A program made the position numbers and the translations under genes. Under the pieces are notes generated by a model that had not been told where the DNA came from, made no database searches, and worked only from the letters and a program-made list of their open reading frames with translations. A stretch of 13,022 nt of DNA from Vulcanimicrobiota bacterium (GTDB taxonomy: Bacteria; Vulcanimicrobiota; Vulcanimicrobiia; Vulcanimicrobiales; Vulcanimicrobiaceae), in contig DAHUYY010000029.1 of NCBI GenBank assembly GCA_027306845.1, positions 1-13,022 of the forward strand. Reading direction: 5' to 3'. Shown here one piece after another: positions 1-7,784 of this stretch (position 1 is its first letter; each line of letters begins with the position of its first letter).

Positions 1-260
1 CGTCGTTGGAGGGAGAGTTGGAGCTCGCGATTCCTCCGGGCACGCAGACCGGGACGACGCTTCGTATGCGCGGGCACGGAATGCCCAGCGTTCGCGGCGG
101 ACAGCGCGGCGACCACCACGTCACCGTCCACGTCGTCACGCCGGCGCGCGTTTCGAAAAAGCAGCGCGAATTACTCGAAGAGTTCGCTCGCCTCGGGGGT
201 GACGAGATCGAGGAACGCTCGTTCTTCGAACGCCTCAAAGAAGCGTTTCGCGCGGAATAA
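1..260 (+). CDS. dnaJ: Chaperone protein DnaJ, C-terminal end (5' truncated by window)
   Basis: This is the last part of an Hsp40 co-chaperone, which delivers unfolded clients to DnaK and stimulates its ATPase in the cytoplasm. Only the end of the second C-terminal substrate-binding domain and the tail are present. The visible reading frame starts at base 3 with Ser-Leu-Glu-Gly-Glu-Leu. The segment IPPGTQTGTTLRMRGHGMP followed by an RGD is the classic DnaJ CTD-II pattern, and TPARVSKKQRELLEEFARL is the usual DnaJ C-terminal helix. The J-domain, Gly/Phe linker and zinc finger lie upstream, so I cannot tell DnaJ from a CbpA-type protein by a zinc finger, although the tail fits DnaJ better. The TAA stop is 3 bases before the rsmE start. 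The prmA gene that often lies between dnaJ and rsmE is absent here. Confidence 0.93.
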   Translation, partial: SLEGELELAIPPGTQTGTTLRMRGHGMPSVRGGQRGDHHVTVHVVTPARVSKKQRELLEEFARLGGDEIEERSFFERLKEAFRAE

Positions 261-263
261 TCG

Positions 264-989
264 ATGGCGCGCTTTTTTGTCGAAGGTATCGTTCGTATCG
301 GCATACCGTGCTCGATCGTCGGCGAAGATGCGCGAAAACTCAAACTCGTTCTTCGTGCCCGTATAGGCGACGAGATCGAAATACTCGATTCCGCCGGGGC
401 GCGCTATCGTGGCCCGATCGAGCGCCTTGACCGCGACGCATCGGTTCTACCGCGGGAACGCATCCCCGAGTCGGCGCCGGAGCATGCACTGCGCTTTACT
501 TTGGCACAAGGCATCCCCAAGGGCAGCAAGATGGACTACGTGGTCGAGAAGGCGAGCGAGCTCGGCGTGGCGCGCCTGGTGCCGCTGCTGACCGAGCGGT
601 GCATCGCGCGCGATTGCTCGCCCGGGAAACGCGAGCGCTGGCAGCGCCTGGCCCGCTCGGCGGCGCTGCAATGTGGGCGCAGCGAACCGATGGAGATCCT
701 CGCTCCGGTCGCGCTCGACGCGCTCTTGGCCGAGGCGACGCAGTACGACGCGCTCCTCATGCCCTGGGAGTTGGCACCGTTGCAATCACCGCTGCCGCTC
801 CTACGCGATGCCCTCGGGGGGGCGCAGAGCGCCCTGGGGCTCGTGGGGCCCGAAGGTGGTTTTAGCGCCGATGAGGCCGAGCGGGCCGGCGCCGCCGGGG
901 CGGTGATGCTCCGGCTCGGTTCGCGAATATTGCGAACCGAAACAGCCGGAGTCGTGCTATCGGCTGCCGTACTTCTTACGGTGCTCTAG
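264..989 (+). CDS. rsmE: 16S rRNA (uracil(1498)-N(3))-methyltransferase RsmE
   Basis: This 241-residue enzyme would methylate N3 of U1498 in helix 44 of 16S rRNA, using S-adenosylmethionine, on the assembled small subunit in the cytoplasm. Its length is normal for the family. It shows an N-terminal PUA-like RNA-binding part (about residues 1-70), then a SPOUT (trefoil-knot) domain with IPKGSKMDYVVEKASELGV near residue 90, GPEGGF at 195-200 and LGSRILRTETA at 218-228; the last two form the SAM-binding knot. The ATG follows the dnaJ stop by 3 bases, and a weak GGAA serves as ribosome site, which suggests translational coupling. A run of seven G (816-822) lies inside the gene but the frame continues through it, so I see no frameshift. 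The dnaJ linkage is common in bacteria. I see no credible alternative function. Confidence 0.96.
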   Translation: MARFFVEGIVRIGIPCSIVGEDARKLKLVLRARIGDEIEILDSAGARYRGPIERLDRDASVLPRERIPESAPEHALRFTLAQGIPKGSKMDYVVEKASELGVARLVPLLTERCIARDCSPGKRERWQRLARSAALQCGRSEPMEILAPVALDALLAEATQYDALLMPWELAPLQSPLPLLRDALGGAQSALGLVGPEGGFSADEAERAGAAGAVMLRLGSRILRTETAGVVLSAAVLLTVL

Positions 990-999
990 AAGCCGCAAT

Positions 1000-3012
1000 G
1001 TGACGGCCTTGGGGGGGCTCTTGCGTATGCTCGGAGAGATGCTCGTCGCCGATGCTCCGGAACAAGAAGAAGGGCGTTTTTTCGCCTTTTCCGCGCGCGC
1101 ATTCGCGCTCGCGGCGGTCGCGACGTTGCTCTTCTCCGTCGCCGCAGGTTTTGTTGCTTGGCCGCTGCACCCGCTTGCGGCCTTGGCAATCGTCGTGGCC
1201 GGCGCGACGATTTTGCTGGTGCTCGGTGCGATCTGGCTCTGGATGATGCTGCCGACCGTGCGGCGATTCGCGGCCTTCGCCGCGGCGATCGAACTCGAAC
1301 GCGCTCGCTTCGAACGCCTTTTTTCAAAGATGCCCGATATCGGCATTCTCTACGATGAAAACGGCGTTGCAAAACAGGTCAACGCGTCGGCGCAAGCGCT
1401 CTTCGGCGATGAGGAAGACGATTGTACGGGGCGCCCGTTTTCCGAGTGCGTCGCTTCGGAGCAGCGCGAGCACGTCGCGCGTTATTTCTCGCGCGCCCTT
1501 ACCGGTGAGGTCGCGGAGTTCGAGACGGTGGCGCTCGGCGCACAGGGCCAACGCATTCCCGTCTGGGCGACGCTCGTGCCGGTCATCGGCGGTGGAGAGA
1601 TCGTCGGCGTCTTTTGGCTCGCTAAAGATCTTCGCCCGCTGCGGATTTTGGAGCGCGAGGTGTTCTTCGAGACCGAACGCTTCCGCTCGCTCTTCGATAT
1701 CAATCACGAACCGATGCTCCAACTCGGAGCCGACCGGCTCATTTTGCGTGCAAACGCGGCCTTCGAACGCATTTCCGGTTTTGGAAGCGGCGAACTCGTT
1801 GGGGCGACCTCCGCGCTCTTTTCCCCGGTAGGCACGGAGGAGGCTCGAGAAAATTTCTATCGTCGCGTCATGGCCGGCGAGGCATTTGAAGCGGAGTCGC
1901 AACTGCGTTGTAAGGACGGGCGCGTGCTCCCGGTGATGGTCGCATTGATTCCCATGGCGCGGGGAACCGAGATCGAGGGATACTATCTCGTCATGCGCGA
2001 TCTCAGCGCGCAGCGAATGTTCGAACGCCGCGAGGAGACGACGCGCGAGAAACTGCGCGAACTCTATCGATTGGCAACGGTTCCGCAAGAAGAGCTCGAG
2101 CCATTACTCGCACGCGTTCTCGATTTTGGGCGCCGAATGCTTGGGATGGAGATCGGTTACGTGCTCGGCATCGACGGCGATGATTTCGTGGTTCGCGCAC
2201 GGGGCGGCTCCGGACGCTTCGCGATCGGCGAGCGCGTTCCGATCGCACGAGCAATTTCGCGACATGTTTTGGAAAACGAGGAACCGCTGGTTATCAACGA
2301 TATTCGCGAGAGTTCGATGCGCGGCGATGTAGCGGCCGATGGCGAGCCCTGGCGTTGCTTCCTCGGCGCGCCGATTTCAGTAGAAGGGATTCGCTTCGGC
2401 TGCTTGGCGTTTTCCTCGAAGTATCTGCGCGATACCCCCTTCGATGCGAACGATTTCGACTTTGTGAAACTGATGGCTGCTTTACTTGGGAGCGCCTTCG
2501 AGCGAGATCGCCGGGCGAGGACACTCGGCGACCTCGCCTTGCGCGACCCGCTCACGGGGCTCGCCAATCGGACGATGCTCGCACAGCGCCTCGAACGGGA
2601 AATCGCGCACGCAAAGCGCAATGGTGGGGAGTTGGGTATTCTCTTTCTCGATCTCGATGGTTTTAAGGACGTGAACGATCGTTTTGGCCATGCCGTGGGG
2701 GATCGCTTGCTTGCCGAGGTCGGGCGCCGACTTCTCGGCGTCGTGCGCGGCGACGAACTCGTTGCCCGCATCGGCGGCGATGAATTTGTCGTGGTCCTTA
2801 ACGATCTGCGCAGCGATAGTTTGGAGCGCTGCACCGAACGCATCGAGCGCGCGCTAACGCAGCCCTACGCGGAGAGCGCTCTCTCCGTCGGCGTCTCGAT
2901 CGGCTCTGCGGTCTGGGGCCTCGATGGGAACGATCCGAGCGCGCTTCTCGGCGTCGCCGACGCCAAGATGTATCGTGCAAAACAGGCGCGTCGCAGCGCT
3001 GGAGTTCGGTAG
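1000..3012 (+). CDS. Membrane-anchored PAS-PAS-GAF-GGDEF diguanylate cyclase (first of tandem pair)
   Basis: This 670-residue sensor probably makes cyclic di-GMP from two GTP at the inner face of the membrane. Two hydrophobic helices (about 34-54 and 59-84) are followed by two PAS domains (about 100-215 and 225-340), a GAF domain (about 355-500) and a GGDEF domain (about 505-665). The catalytic domain looks intact: DPLTGLANR at 516-524, the Mg/GTP region DLDGFKDVNDRFGHAVGD, and GGDEF at 592-596. The position of the RxxD inhibitory site, nine residues before the motif, reads RGDE (583-586), so its last residue is Glu, not Asp. I chose the GTG at 1000, 10 bases after rsmE; an ATG at 1027, preceded by a run of seven G (1011-1017), is a real alternative and would remove nine residues. 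The PAS/GAF ligands cannot be read from sequence. No EAL or HD-GYP domain is present. Confidence 0.92.
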   Translation: MTALGGLLRMLGEMLVADAPEQEEGRFFAFSARAFALAAVATLLFSVAAGFVAWPLHPLAALAIVVAGATILLVLGAIWLWMMLPTVRRFAAFAAAIELERARFERLFSKMPDIGILYDENGVAKQVNASAQALFGDEEDDCTGRPFSECVASEQREHVARYFSRALTGEVAEFETVALGAQGQRIPVWATLVPVIGGGEIVGVFWLAKDLRPLRILEREVFFETERFRSLFDINHEPMLQLGADRLILRANAAFERISGFGSGELVGATSALFSPVGTEEARENFYRRVMAGEAFEAESQLRCKDGRVLPVMVALIPMARGTEIEGYYLVMRDLSAQRMFERREETTREKLRELYRLATVPQEELEPLLARVLDFGRRMLGMEIGYVLGIDGDDFVVRARGGSGRFAIGERVPIARAISRHVLENEEPLVINDIRESSMRGDVAADGEPWRCFLGAPISVEGIRFGCLAFSSKYLRDTPFDANDFDFVKLMAALLGSAFERDRRARTLGDLALRDPLTGLANRTMLAQRLEREIAHAKRNGGELGILFLDLDGFKDVNDRFGHAVGDRLLAEVGRRLLGVVRGDELVARIGGDEFVVVLNDLRSDSLERCTERIERALTQPYAESALSVGVSIGSAVWGLDGNDPSALLGVADAKMYRAKQARRSAGVR

Positions 3013-3014
3013 CA

Positions 3015-4886
3015 ATGTACGCAGTTGCGATCCTCTCCGCCCTGGTCGTTGCGCTCCTCATCGTCGCAATCGTGCTGGAGCGCTATCGCCGAAAGCTCCT
3101 TGCGAGCGTCGAAATGGGGCAGCGAAAATACGCGCGGCTTCGCGCGCGGTTCGCCGCACTCTACGACGATAGCCCCGATGCTATTGCGAGTTACGATCTG
3201 CAAGGGCGACTCGTGCATGGGAACTCGTCGGCGATCGTGTTGCTGGGGTACGGAACCGGAGAGATGGTCGGGCGCCACTTCTCCACCCATATCGCTCCGG
3301 AATCACTCGACGAAACCGTCGCGGCGTTCGAAAGGGCGGTCGCCGGTTCGACCGAGTATTTCGTTACCCGCTTCATCGACGCGCAGGGCGGGCGGCTCGA
3401 TGTCCTCGCAACGATCTCGCCGATTCACGAAAACGGAGCGCCGATCGCCGTGCTCGCAACGGCGCGCGATCTGCGGCACGTCGTGCCGCTCGAGGCAAGC
3501 AGCGCACAGGTAGAACAGCGCTTCGACTCACTCTTTGATGGCCACGCGACGCCGTTGCTCGAACTTGACGCACAGGGTCGCTATCGACGGGTCAATGCCG
3601 CCTTCGATCGTTTTAGCGGAGCCTCGCGCGCGATCGGTTTTCGGCTCTTCGAAGAGGACGTTACGCCCGGCGATATCACCGCCTTGCGCACCGCCTTCGC
3701 CCGTGTGATGTTGGGCGAACACCCGCAAGCCGAGTTGAACGTCATTCGCAGCAACGGCGAGAGCGCGTCGATGCGCTGTTCGTTCTCGCCGATCGTCGTC
3801 GACCGTTCGATTGAAGGCGCGTACGTGTCGCTCGAAGATGTCTCCGAGATGCGCGATCTCGCGCATCGCGAGCGTATGCGGAGCGAACGCATGCGCGAAC
3901 TGCTCGCGCTTGCCGCGGCCTCGGGGCTGGAGTTCGACGCACAGATCGAGCGCGTGATGCGATTCGGTATCGAATCGCTCGGCGCCGACGCATGCTTCGT
4001 TACGAAAGTGAAGGGCGACGCCGTCGTCGTCGAACGCTGCGTCGGGGCAACCGAGATTCCGGTGGGAATGGAGATCGCCTTCGGGCGCACCTTTAGCCGC
4101 GAAGCATTCGGCACCGACGTCGTGTTGGCGATCGACGATACGCAAGGTGGAAATTGGCGGCTCGACCCCGCGACCGATTGGCAAGGCTGGCGCAGCGTGC
4201 TGTTGGCGACGATCTGGGTTGAAGGCGTTCCCTACGGAACGGTATCCTTTGAATCGCGCCGCGCGCGCGCCGGAGCGATGCGCTTCGACGATGCCGATCG
4301 CGATTTTATGCGTTTGCTCGCGGCACTTTTGGGATCGGCGATGGAGCGCGATCTCCAGGTGAAGCGAATGGGCGAGCTCGCCTTTTACGATCCGCTCACC
4401 TCGTTGCCGAATCGGAGTAATTTTGCCGAATCGCTCCGCCGCGAAATCACGCGCGCGACGCGCTCGAACGCACAGGTGGCACTGTTCTATATCGATCTCG
4501 ACGGTTTCAAAGAAGTCAACGACGCCTACGGGCACGGCGTCGGCGACGAAGTGCTCCTCGAGGTTGCGCGCCGCTTCGATGGGGTGGTGCGCGCTTCCGA
4601 CACGATCGCCCGCATTGGTGGTGACGAGTTCGCCGTCATTCAGAGCGATGCGACCGATCTCTCGATCGAGCGCCTCGAACTACGCATCGCCGAGGCGCTT
4701 TCAACCCCGGTTCAGGCGCGCGATCGTGCCATCTCGATCGGTGCCAGCGTCGGCGTTGCGCTCTTCCCCAACGATGCTACCGATACGGCTCGACTCATCG
4801 AACAGGCTGACGCCGCGATGTACGATCGTAAGCGCAACCGCTCGCGGCGCTCGGATGGGGCGGAACAATTGCGCTCGACGTCGTAG
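3015..4886 (+). CDS. Membrane-anchored PAS-PAS-GAF-GGDEF diguanylate cyclase (second of tandem pair)
   Basis: This 623-residue paralogue of the preceding gene keeps the same domain order: two PAS domains (about 40-155 and 168-282), GAF (about 300-450) and GGDEF (about 455-613). It has a single N-terminal membrane helix (about 3-21) instead of two. Shared stretches at the GAF-GGDEF junction (AALLGSAxERD, then DPLTxLxNR) point to tandem duplication. Catalytic residues are present: IDLDGFKEVNDAYGHGVGD and GGDEF at 535-539. Here the inhibitory site is a canonical RxxD (RASD, 526-529), so product feedback inhibition is expected, unlike in its neighbour. The ATG is 2 bases after the upstream stop, with GGAG at 3001-3004 as ribosome site. 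The two proteins may form heterodimers or answer different signals; that is inference. Activity is not proven by sequence alone. Confidence 0.92.
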   Translation: MYAVAILSALVVALLIVAIVLERYRRKLLASVEMGQRKYARLRARFAALYDDSPDAIASYDLQGRLVHGNSSAIVLLGYGTGEMVGRHFSTHIAPESLDETVAAFERAVAGSTEYFVTRFIDAQGGRLDVLATISPIHENGAPIAVLATARDLRHVVPLEASSAQVEQRFDSLFDGHATPLLELDAQGRYRRVNAAFDRFSGASRAIGFRLFEEDVTPGDITALRTAFARVMLGEHPQAELNVIRSNGESASMRCSFSPIVVDRSIEGAYVSLEDVSEMRDLAHRERMRSERMRELLALAAASGLEFDAQIERVMRFGIESLGADACFVTKVKGDAVVVERCVGATEIPVGMEIAFGRTFSREAFGTDVVLAIDDTQGGNWRLDPATDWQGWRSVLLATIWVEGVPYGTVSFESRRARAGAMRFDDADRDFMRLLAALLGSAMERDLQVKRMGELAFYDPLTSLPNRSNFAESLRREITRATRSNAQVALFYIDLDGFKEVNDAYGHGVGDEVLLEVARRFDGVVRASDTIARIGGDEFAVIQSDATDLSIERLELRIAEALSTPVQARDRAISIGASVGVALFPNDATDTARLIEQADAAMYDRKRNRSRRSDGAEQLRSTS

Positions 4887-4899
4887 AAATGCAGGATAT

Positions 4900-5616
4900 A
4901 TGAGCGCCCTGCCCTTTACCATCGTGGTCCCGACCTACAACGAAGCCGGTGGCATCGAACGGCTCCTTCGGGGAGCCGTCGACGTTTTTCGCGCCGCCGG
5001 CCTCGATGGTGAGATCGTGGTGGTCGACGACAACTCGCCCGATGGCACCGGTGCTATCGTCGACCGGCTCTCCACCGAGCTCCCCGTGCGTTGCCTGCAC
5101 CGGCCGGGGAAGATGGGGCTCTCCAGCGGGGTGATCGATGGCTGGAAGGCCGCTCGCCCGGAGTCGGTGGCGCTGGGAGCGATGGATGCCGATTTCAGCC
5201 ACGATATCCGCATCATTCCCAAGATGGTTGAGGCACTCGCATCCGGGCAGTATGGACTCGCCGTCGGCAGCCGGTACGTTCCCGGCGGCGGCATCGCCAA
5301 CTGGCCGGCGAAGCGGATTTTTACGTCGCGCGTCGCGTGCATGCTCGCGCGTCCGCTGACCCCGATCGCCGATGTCACGAGTGGTTTCTTTTTAGTGAAA
5401 CGCGAGGCACTCGCCGGCGTCGAGCTCGACCCGATCGGCTTCAAGATCGGCCTTGAGGTGATTGCGAAGGCCCACTACGGGCGGGCGTTGGAGATCCCGT
5501 ACGTTTTTACCGATCGAATCGTCGGTGAGTCGAAGCTCAATCAGAGCGAGATTCTCAACTATATCAAACAACTGAGCCGGCTCTACCGTCGGCGCCTCAC
5601 GGGCGCGAAAGCCTAA
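4900..5616 (+). CDS. Family 2 glycosyltransferase, dolichyl/polyprenyl-phosphate mannosyltransferase-like (DPM1 type)
   Basis: This 238-residue protein is a GT-A fold glycosyltransferase, most like the DPM1 group, which moves a sugar (often mannose) from a nucleotide donor to a polyprenyl phosphate at the cytoplasmic membrane face. Visible motifs are TIVVPTYNEAGGI at the N-terminus, VVVDDNSPDGTG, a metal-binding MDADFSH (95-101, with D96 and D98), the VGSRYVPGG stretch and a C-terminal DRIVGESKLN motif. It has no C-terminal membrane helices, so it resembles the soluble DPM1 form and not the GtrA-fused or ArnC-like forms. I chose ATG 4900 because the family motif begins five residues later and AGGA (4893-4896) lies just upstream, though the spacing of 3 is short. 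The open frame continues upstream only as overlap with the cyclase. The acceptor and donor sugars cannot be decided from sequence. It follows the cyclase by 13 bases and precedes accD. Confidence 0.9.
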   Translation: MSALPFTIVVPTYNEAGGIERLLRGAVDVFRAAGLDGEIVVVDDNSPDGTGAIVDRLSTELPVRCLHRPGKMGLSSGVIDGWKAARPESVALGAMDADFSHDIRIIPKMVEALASGQYGLAVGSRYVPGGGIANWPAKRIFTSRVACMLARPLTPIADVTSGFFLVKREALAGVELDPIGFKIGLEVIAKAHYGRALEIPYVFTDRIVGESKLNQSEILNYIKQLSRLYRRRLTGAKA

Positions 5617-5626
5617 GAGGATGCCG

Positions 5627-6490
5627 ATGGCGGATTGGCTGCGCGGCGGGCGCAATCGCGATAAAGTCCGCGACGATGCGGCGCAGTGGGTGAAATGCCC
5701 GAGTTGCGGCGAGGTGCTCTACCGTCCCGATCTATCGGCGAATCTCGATGTCTGTGCACGTTGCTCGCACCACTTCCGCATGCGCGCGCACGATCGCATT
5801 CTCTCGCTCGTCGACGGCGATTTCGAGGAGATTGCGCGCGGCGTTCTTCCCGCCGATCCGCTGGGTTGGACCGATAAGAAGAGCTATCCGCAAAAACTCG
5901 CCGCCGATGCCGAAAAGAGCGGCATGGATGAGGCGGTGCTCTGCGGCTTCGGGAGCATCGGCGGCCACGAGGTCGCTCTCGGGGTTATGGATTTCCATTT
6001 TCGCGGCGGAACGATGGGTTCGGTCGTCGGCGAGCGCCTGACGCGTCTCATCGAGGCGGCGACGGCGCGTCAACTTCCCTGCACGATCTTCACTGCATCT
6101 GGCGGAGCGCGGATGGAAGAAGGTATGCTGGCGTTGATGCAGATGGCGAAGACGACGGCGGCGGTACTGCGGCTCAAGGCGAGCGGAGAGCCGTTTATAA
6201 CCGTACTCACCGATCCGACGACCGGCGGCGTCTCGGCTTCGTTTGCTTTTCAGGCCGACGTCATTCTCGCCGAACGCAATGCGATGATCGGTTTCGCCGG
6301 CCGTCGCGTCATCGAACAGACGATTCGGCAGCGCTTGCCCGACCGTTTCCAGACCGCCGAGTTCTTACTCGAGCGCGGACATATCGACGGAGTCGTCGAG
6401 CGCGCGAATCTGAAATCGACGCTGGAGCGAATCCTTGGGTACGCACGCGCGGGTCGCGAGCGTCGTAAACGCGCGGAGTTGTCGGCATGA
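5627..6490 (+). CDS. accD: Acetyl-CoA carboxylase carboxyltransferase subunit beta
   Basis: AccD is the beta half of the carboxyltransferase, which moves the carboxyl group from biotin on AccB to acetyl-CoA to give malonyl-CoA, the first committed step of fatty acid synthesis. The 287-residue protein carries the N-terminal zinc ribbon with Cys24, Cys27, Cys43 and Cys46, then the crotonase-like core with GGARMEEGMLALMQMAKT, LTDPTTGGVSASFA and GFAGRRVIEQTIRQRLP. All are typical, and the length is normal. I prefer the ATG at 5627 because AAGAGG at 5615-5620 is then spaced by 6 bases; the ATG at 5621 directly abuts it and would add two residues. The stop overlaps the accA start as ATGA, which fits equal production of the two subunits. 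The biotin carrier accB and carboxylase accC are not in this window. Confidence 0.97.
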   Translation: MADWLRGGRNRDKVRDDAAQWVKCPSCGEVLYRPDLSANLDVCARCSHHFRMRAHDRILSLVDGDFEEIARGVLPADPLGWTDKKSYPQKLAADAEKSGMDEAVLCGFGSIGGHEVALGVMDFHFRGGTMGSVVGERLTRLIEAATARQLPCTIFTASGGARMEEGMLALMQMAKTTAAVLRLKASGEPFITVLTDPTTGGVSASFAFQADVILAERNAMIGFAGRRVIEQTIRQRLPDRFQTAEFLLERGHIDGVVERANLKSTLERILGYARAGRERRKRAELSA

Positions 6491-7464
6491 ACCCGTTGCT
6501 CGAACGAGAGAAGGGCCTGCTGGAGCTCGAGCGGCGGATCGAAGATCTGCGTTCGGCGAGCGAAGGAAAGCGGATCGATATGTCCGCGGAGATCGCCTCG
6601 CTCGAAAGTAAATATCGCCAGGTACTCGCCGAGCTCTTCGGTTCGCTGACGCCGTGGGAAAAAGTCCACATGGCGCGCCATCCGCGCCGCCCGACCGCGC
6701 TCGATTATATCGCCGGCTTCGATGCGTTCGATGAGTTACACGGCGACCGTATGTCTCGCGACGATTCGGCGATCGTCGGCGGCTTCGCGCGGCTCGGCGG
6801 CCATTCCATCGTCGCGATCGGTCAGCAGCGCGGGCGCGATATGAAAGAAAATCTCGCGCGAAATTTCGGCATGTCGACCCCCGAGGGATACCGGAAGGGC
6901 GAGCGTCTCGCGTTGCTCGCAGAGCGCTTTAACCTGCCCTTGGTCACCTTCGTCGATACGAAGGGTGCCGACCCGGGCATTCTCTCCGAAGAGCACGCGC
7001 AGTCGGAGGCGATTGCAAGTTCGTTGGAGGTCTTTGCCGGCCTGAAGGTGCCGACGCTCTGCGTCGTTATCGGCGAGGGCGGCTCGGGGGGCGCGCTCGC
7101 GCTGGCGATCGCCGACCGCGTGCTCATGCTCGAGCATAGCGTCTATTCCGTGGCTTCGCCCGAAGGCTGTGCCGCGATTCTTTGGGGTGATGCGAGCAAA
7201 GCCGAAGAAGCCGCCGCGCACTTAAAATTGACGGCCGCGGATCTTCGCGGCTTCGGAATCATCGACGAAATCATTCCCGAACCGCTCGGCGGAGCGCATC
7301 GCGATCCGGAGGGAACGGTGACGCGCGTGCTCGATCGGGTTGGAGCGCTGCTCGACGTTCTCGAAACCTATTCGTTGCGCGAACTCCTCGATGCGCGCTA
7401 TGAAAAATATCGGCACTTAGGGAGCTGGCGTGACGCCGTCGCCGGTTCGGATGGTGCGACGTGA
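6487..7464 (+). CDS. accA: Acetyl-CoA carboxylase carboxyltransferase subunit alpha
   Basis: AccA pairs with AccD in an alpha2-beta2 carboxyltransferase that makes malonyl-CoA in the cytoplasm. The 325 residues match the usual bacterial length. An N-terminal helical part with charged repeats (about 1-60) is followed by PTALDYI, the DRxxxDDxAIVGG region, KENLARNFGMSTPEGYRK and FVDTKGADPGILSEEHAQ. The oxyanion-hole region GEGGSGGALA and the SVASPEGCAAILW segment come next. No expected motif is missing. The ATG overlaps the accD stop (ATGA), and the TGA stop overlaps the GTG start of the next gene. The accDA order is common. Placement of a division gene directly behind it in a coupled arrangement suggests co-expression of membrane lipid supply and septum formation; that link is inference. 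Confidence 0.97.
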   Translation: MNPLLEREKGLLELERRIEDLRSASEGKRIDMSAEIASLESKYRQVLAELFGSLTPWEKVHMARHPRRPTALDYIAGFDAFDELHGDRMSRDDSAIVGGFARLGGHSIVAIGQQRGRDMKENLARNFGMSTPEGYRKGERLALLAERFNLPLVTFVDTKGADPGILSEEHAQSEAIASSLEVFAGLKVPTLCVVIGEGGSGGALALAIADRVLMLEHSVYSVASPEGCAAILWGDASKAEEAAAHLKLTAADLRGFGIIDEIIPEPLGGAHRDPEGTVTRVLDRVGALLDVLETYSLRELLDARYEKYRHLGSWRDAVAGSDGAT

Positions 7465-7784
7465 TCGTCGGCTTGGCGCGCCATCCGCTCGTCCGTACCG
7501 TCAGGCGTTTCGCCGCTCTCGCGGTCGGATCGTTTTTTCTGCTCTTAGTGGTAGCGCAATTTGCACGCGTTATCGGTACCGACGTCAAATTAACCTCCGA
7601 TCTGCATCAAACGCGCAAGAGTATTGCTCGCTACGAACGGCGCGATGCACGTTTGCGCCGTCGCATCTCGCGCTTGAGAACCGCACGCGGAGCGATTCCT
7701 GAGATTCACGAACGGCTGCGGATGCTTGCGCCGAACGAACACATGGTTATCGTCGAACCGCGCCCCTCGCCCACCGTCCATTGA
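7461..7784 (+). CDS. FtsB/DivIC-like septum formation initiator protein
   Basis: This 107-residue protein has the build of FtsB/DivIC, the small bitopic divisome protein that pairs with FtsL and FtsQ/DivIB to control septal peptidoglycan synthesis. It shows a short basic N-terminus, one membrane helix (about 17-38) and a charged coiled coil (about 44-75) rich in Arg. It ends in a segment with IPEIHERLRMLAPNEHMVIVEP, close to the family pattern of a helix ending in LGMxxPGE and a short beta strand. The GTG start (7461) overlaps the accA stop as GTGA, and I see no clear Shine-Dalgarno sequence, so translation probably depends on coupling. The downstream S1-like and ppx/gppA genes support the divIC assignment, since divIC-yabR in Bacillus and divIC-small gene-ppx in Actinobacteria are known arrangements. 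FtsL is an alternative, but the C-terminal pattern fits FtsB/DivIC better. Confidence 0.82.
   Translation: MIVGLARHPLVRTVRRFAALAVGSFFLLLVVAQFARVIGTDVKLTSDLHQTRKSIARYERRDARLRRRISRLRTARGAIPEIHERLRMLAPNEHMVIVEPRPSPTVH

Noticed and set aside
1324..2088. 254-codon open frame on the minus strand inside the first cyclase
   Set aside because: It is a shadow of the coding strand with no motif.
3528..4535. 335-codon open frame on the minus strand inside the second cyclase
   Set aside because: It is antisense to a clear PAS-GAF-GGDEF gene and has no recognisable domain or ribosome site.
4423..4899. N-terminal extension of the glycosyltransferase frame into the second cyclase
   Set aside because: The added residues are low-complexity Ser/Arg antisense-like sequence overlapping the GGDEF domain. 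The family begins just after ATG 4900.
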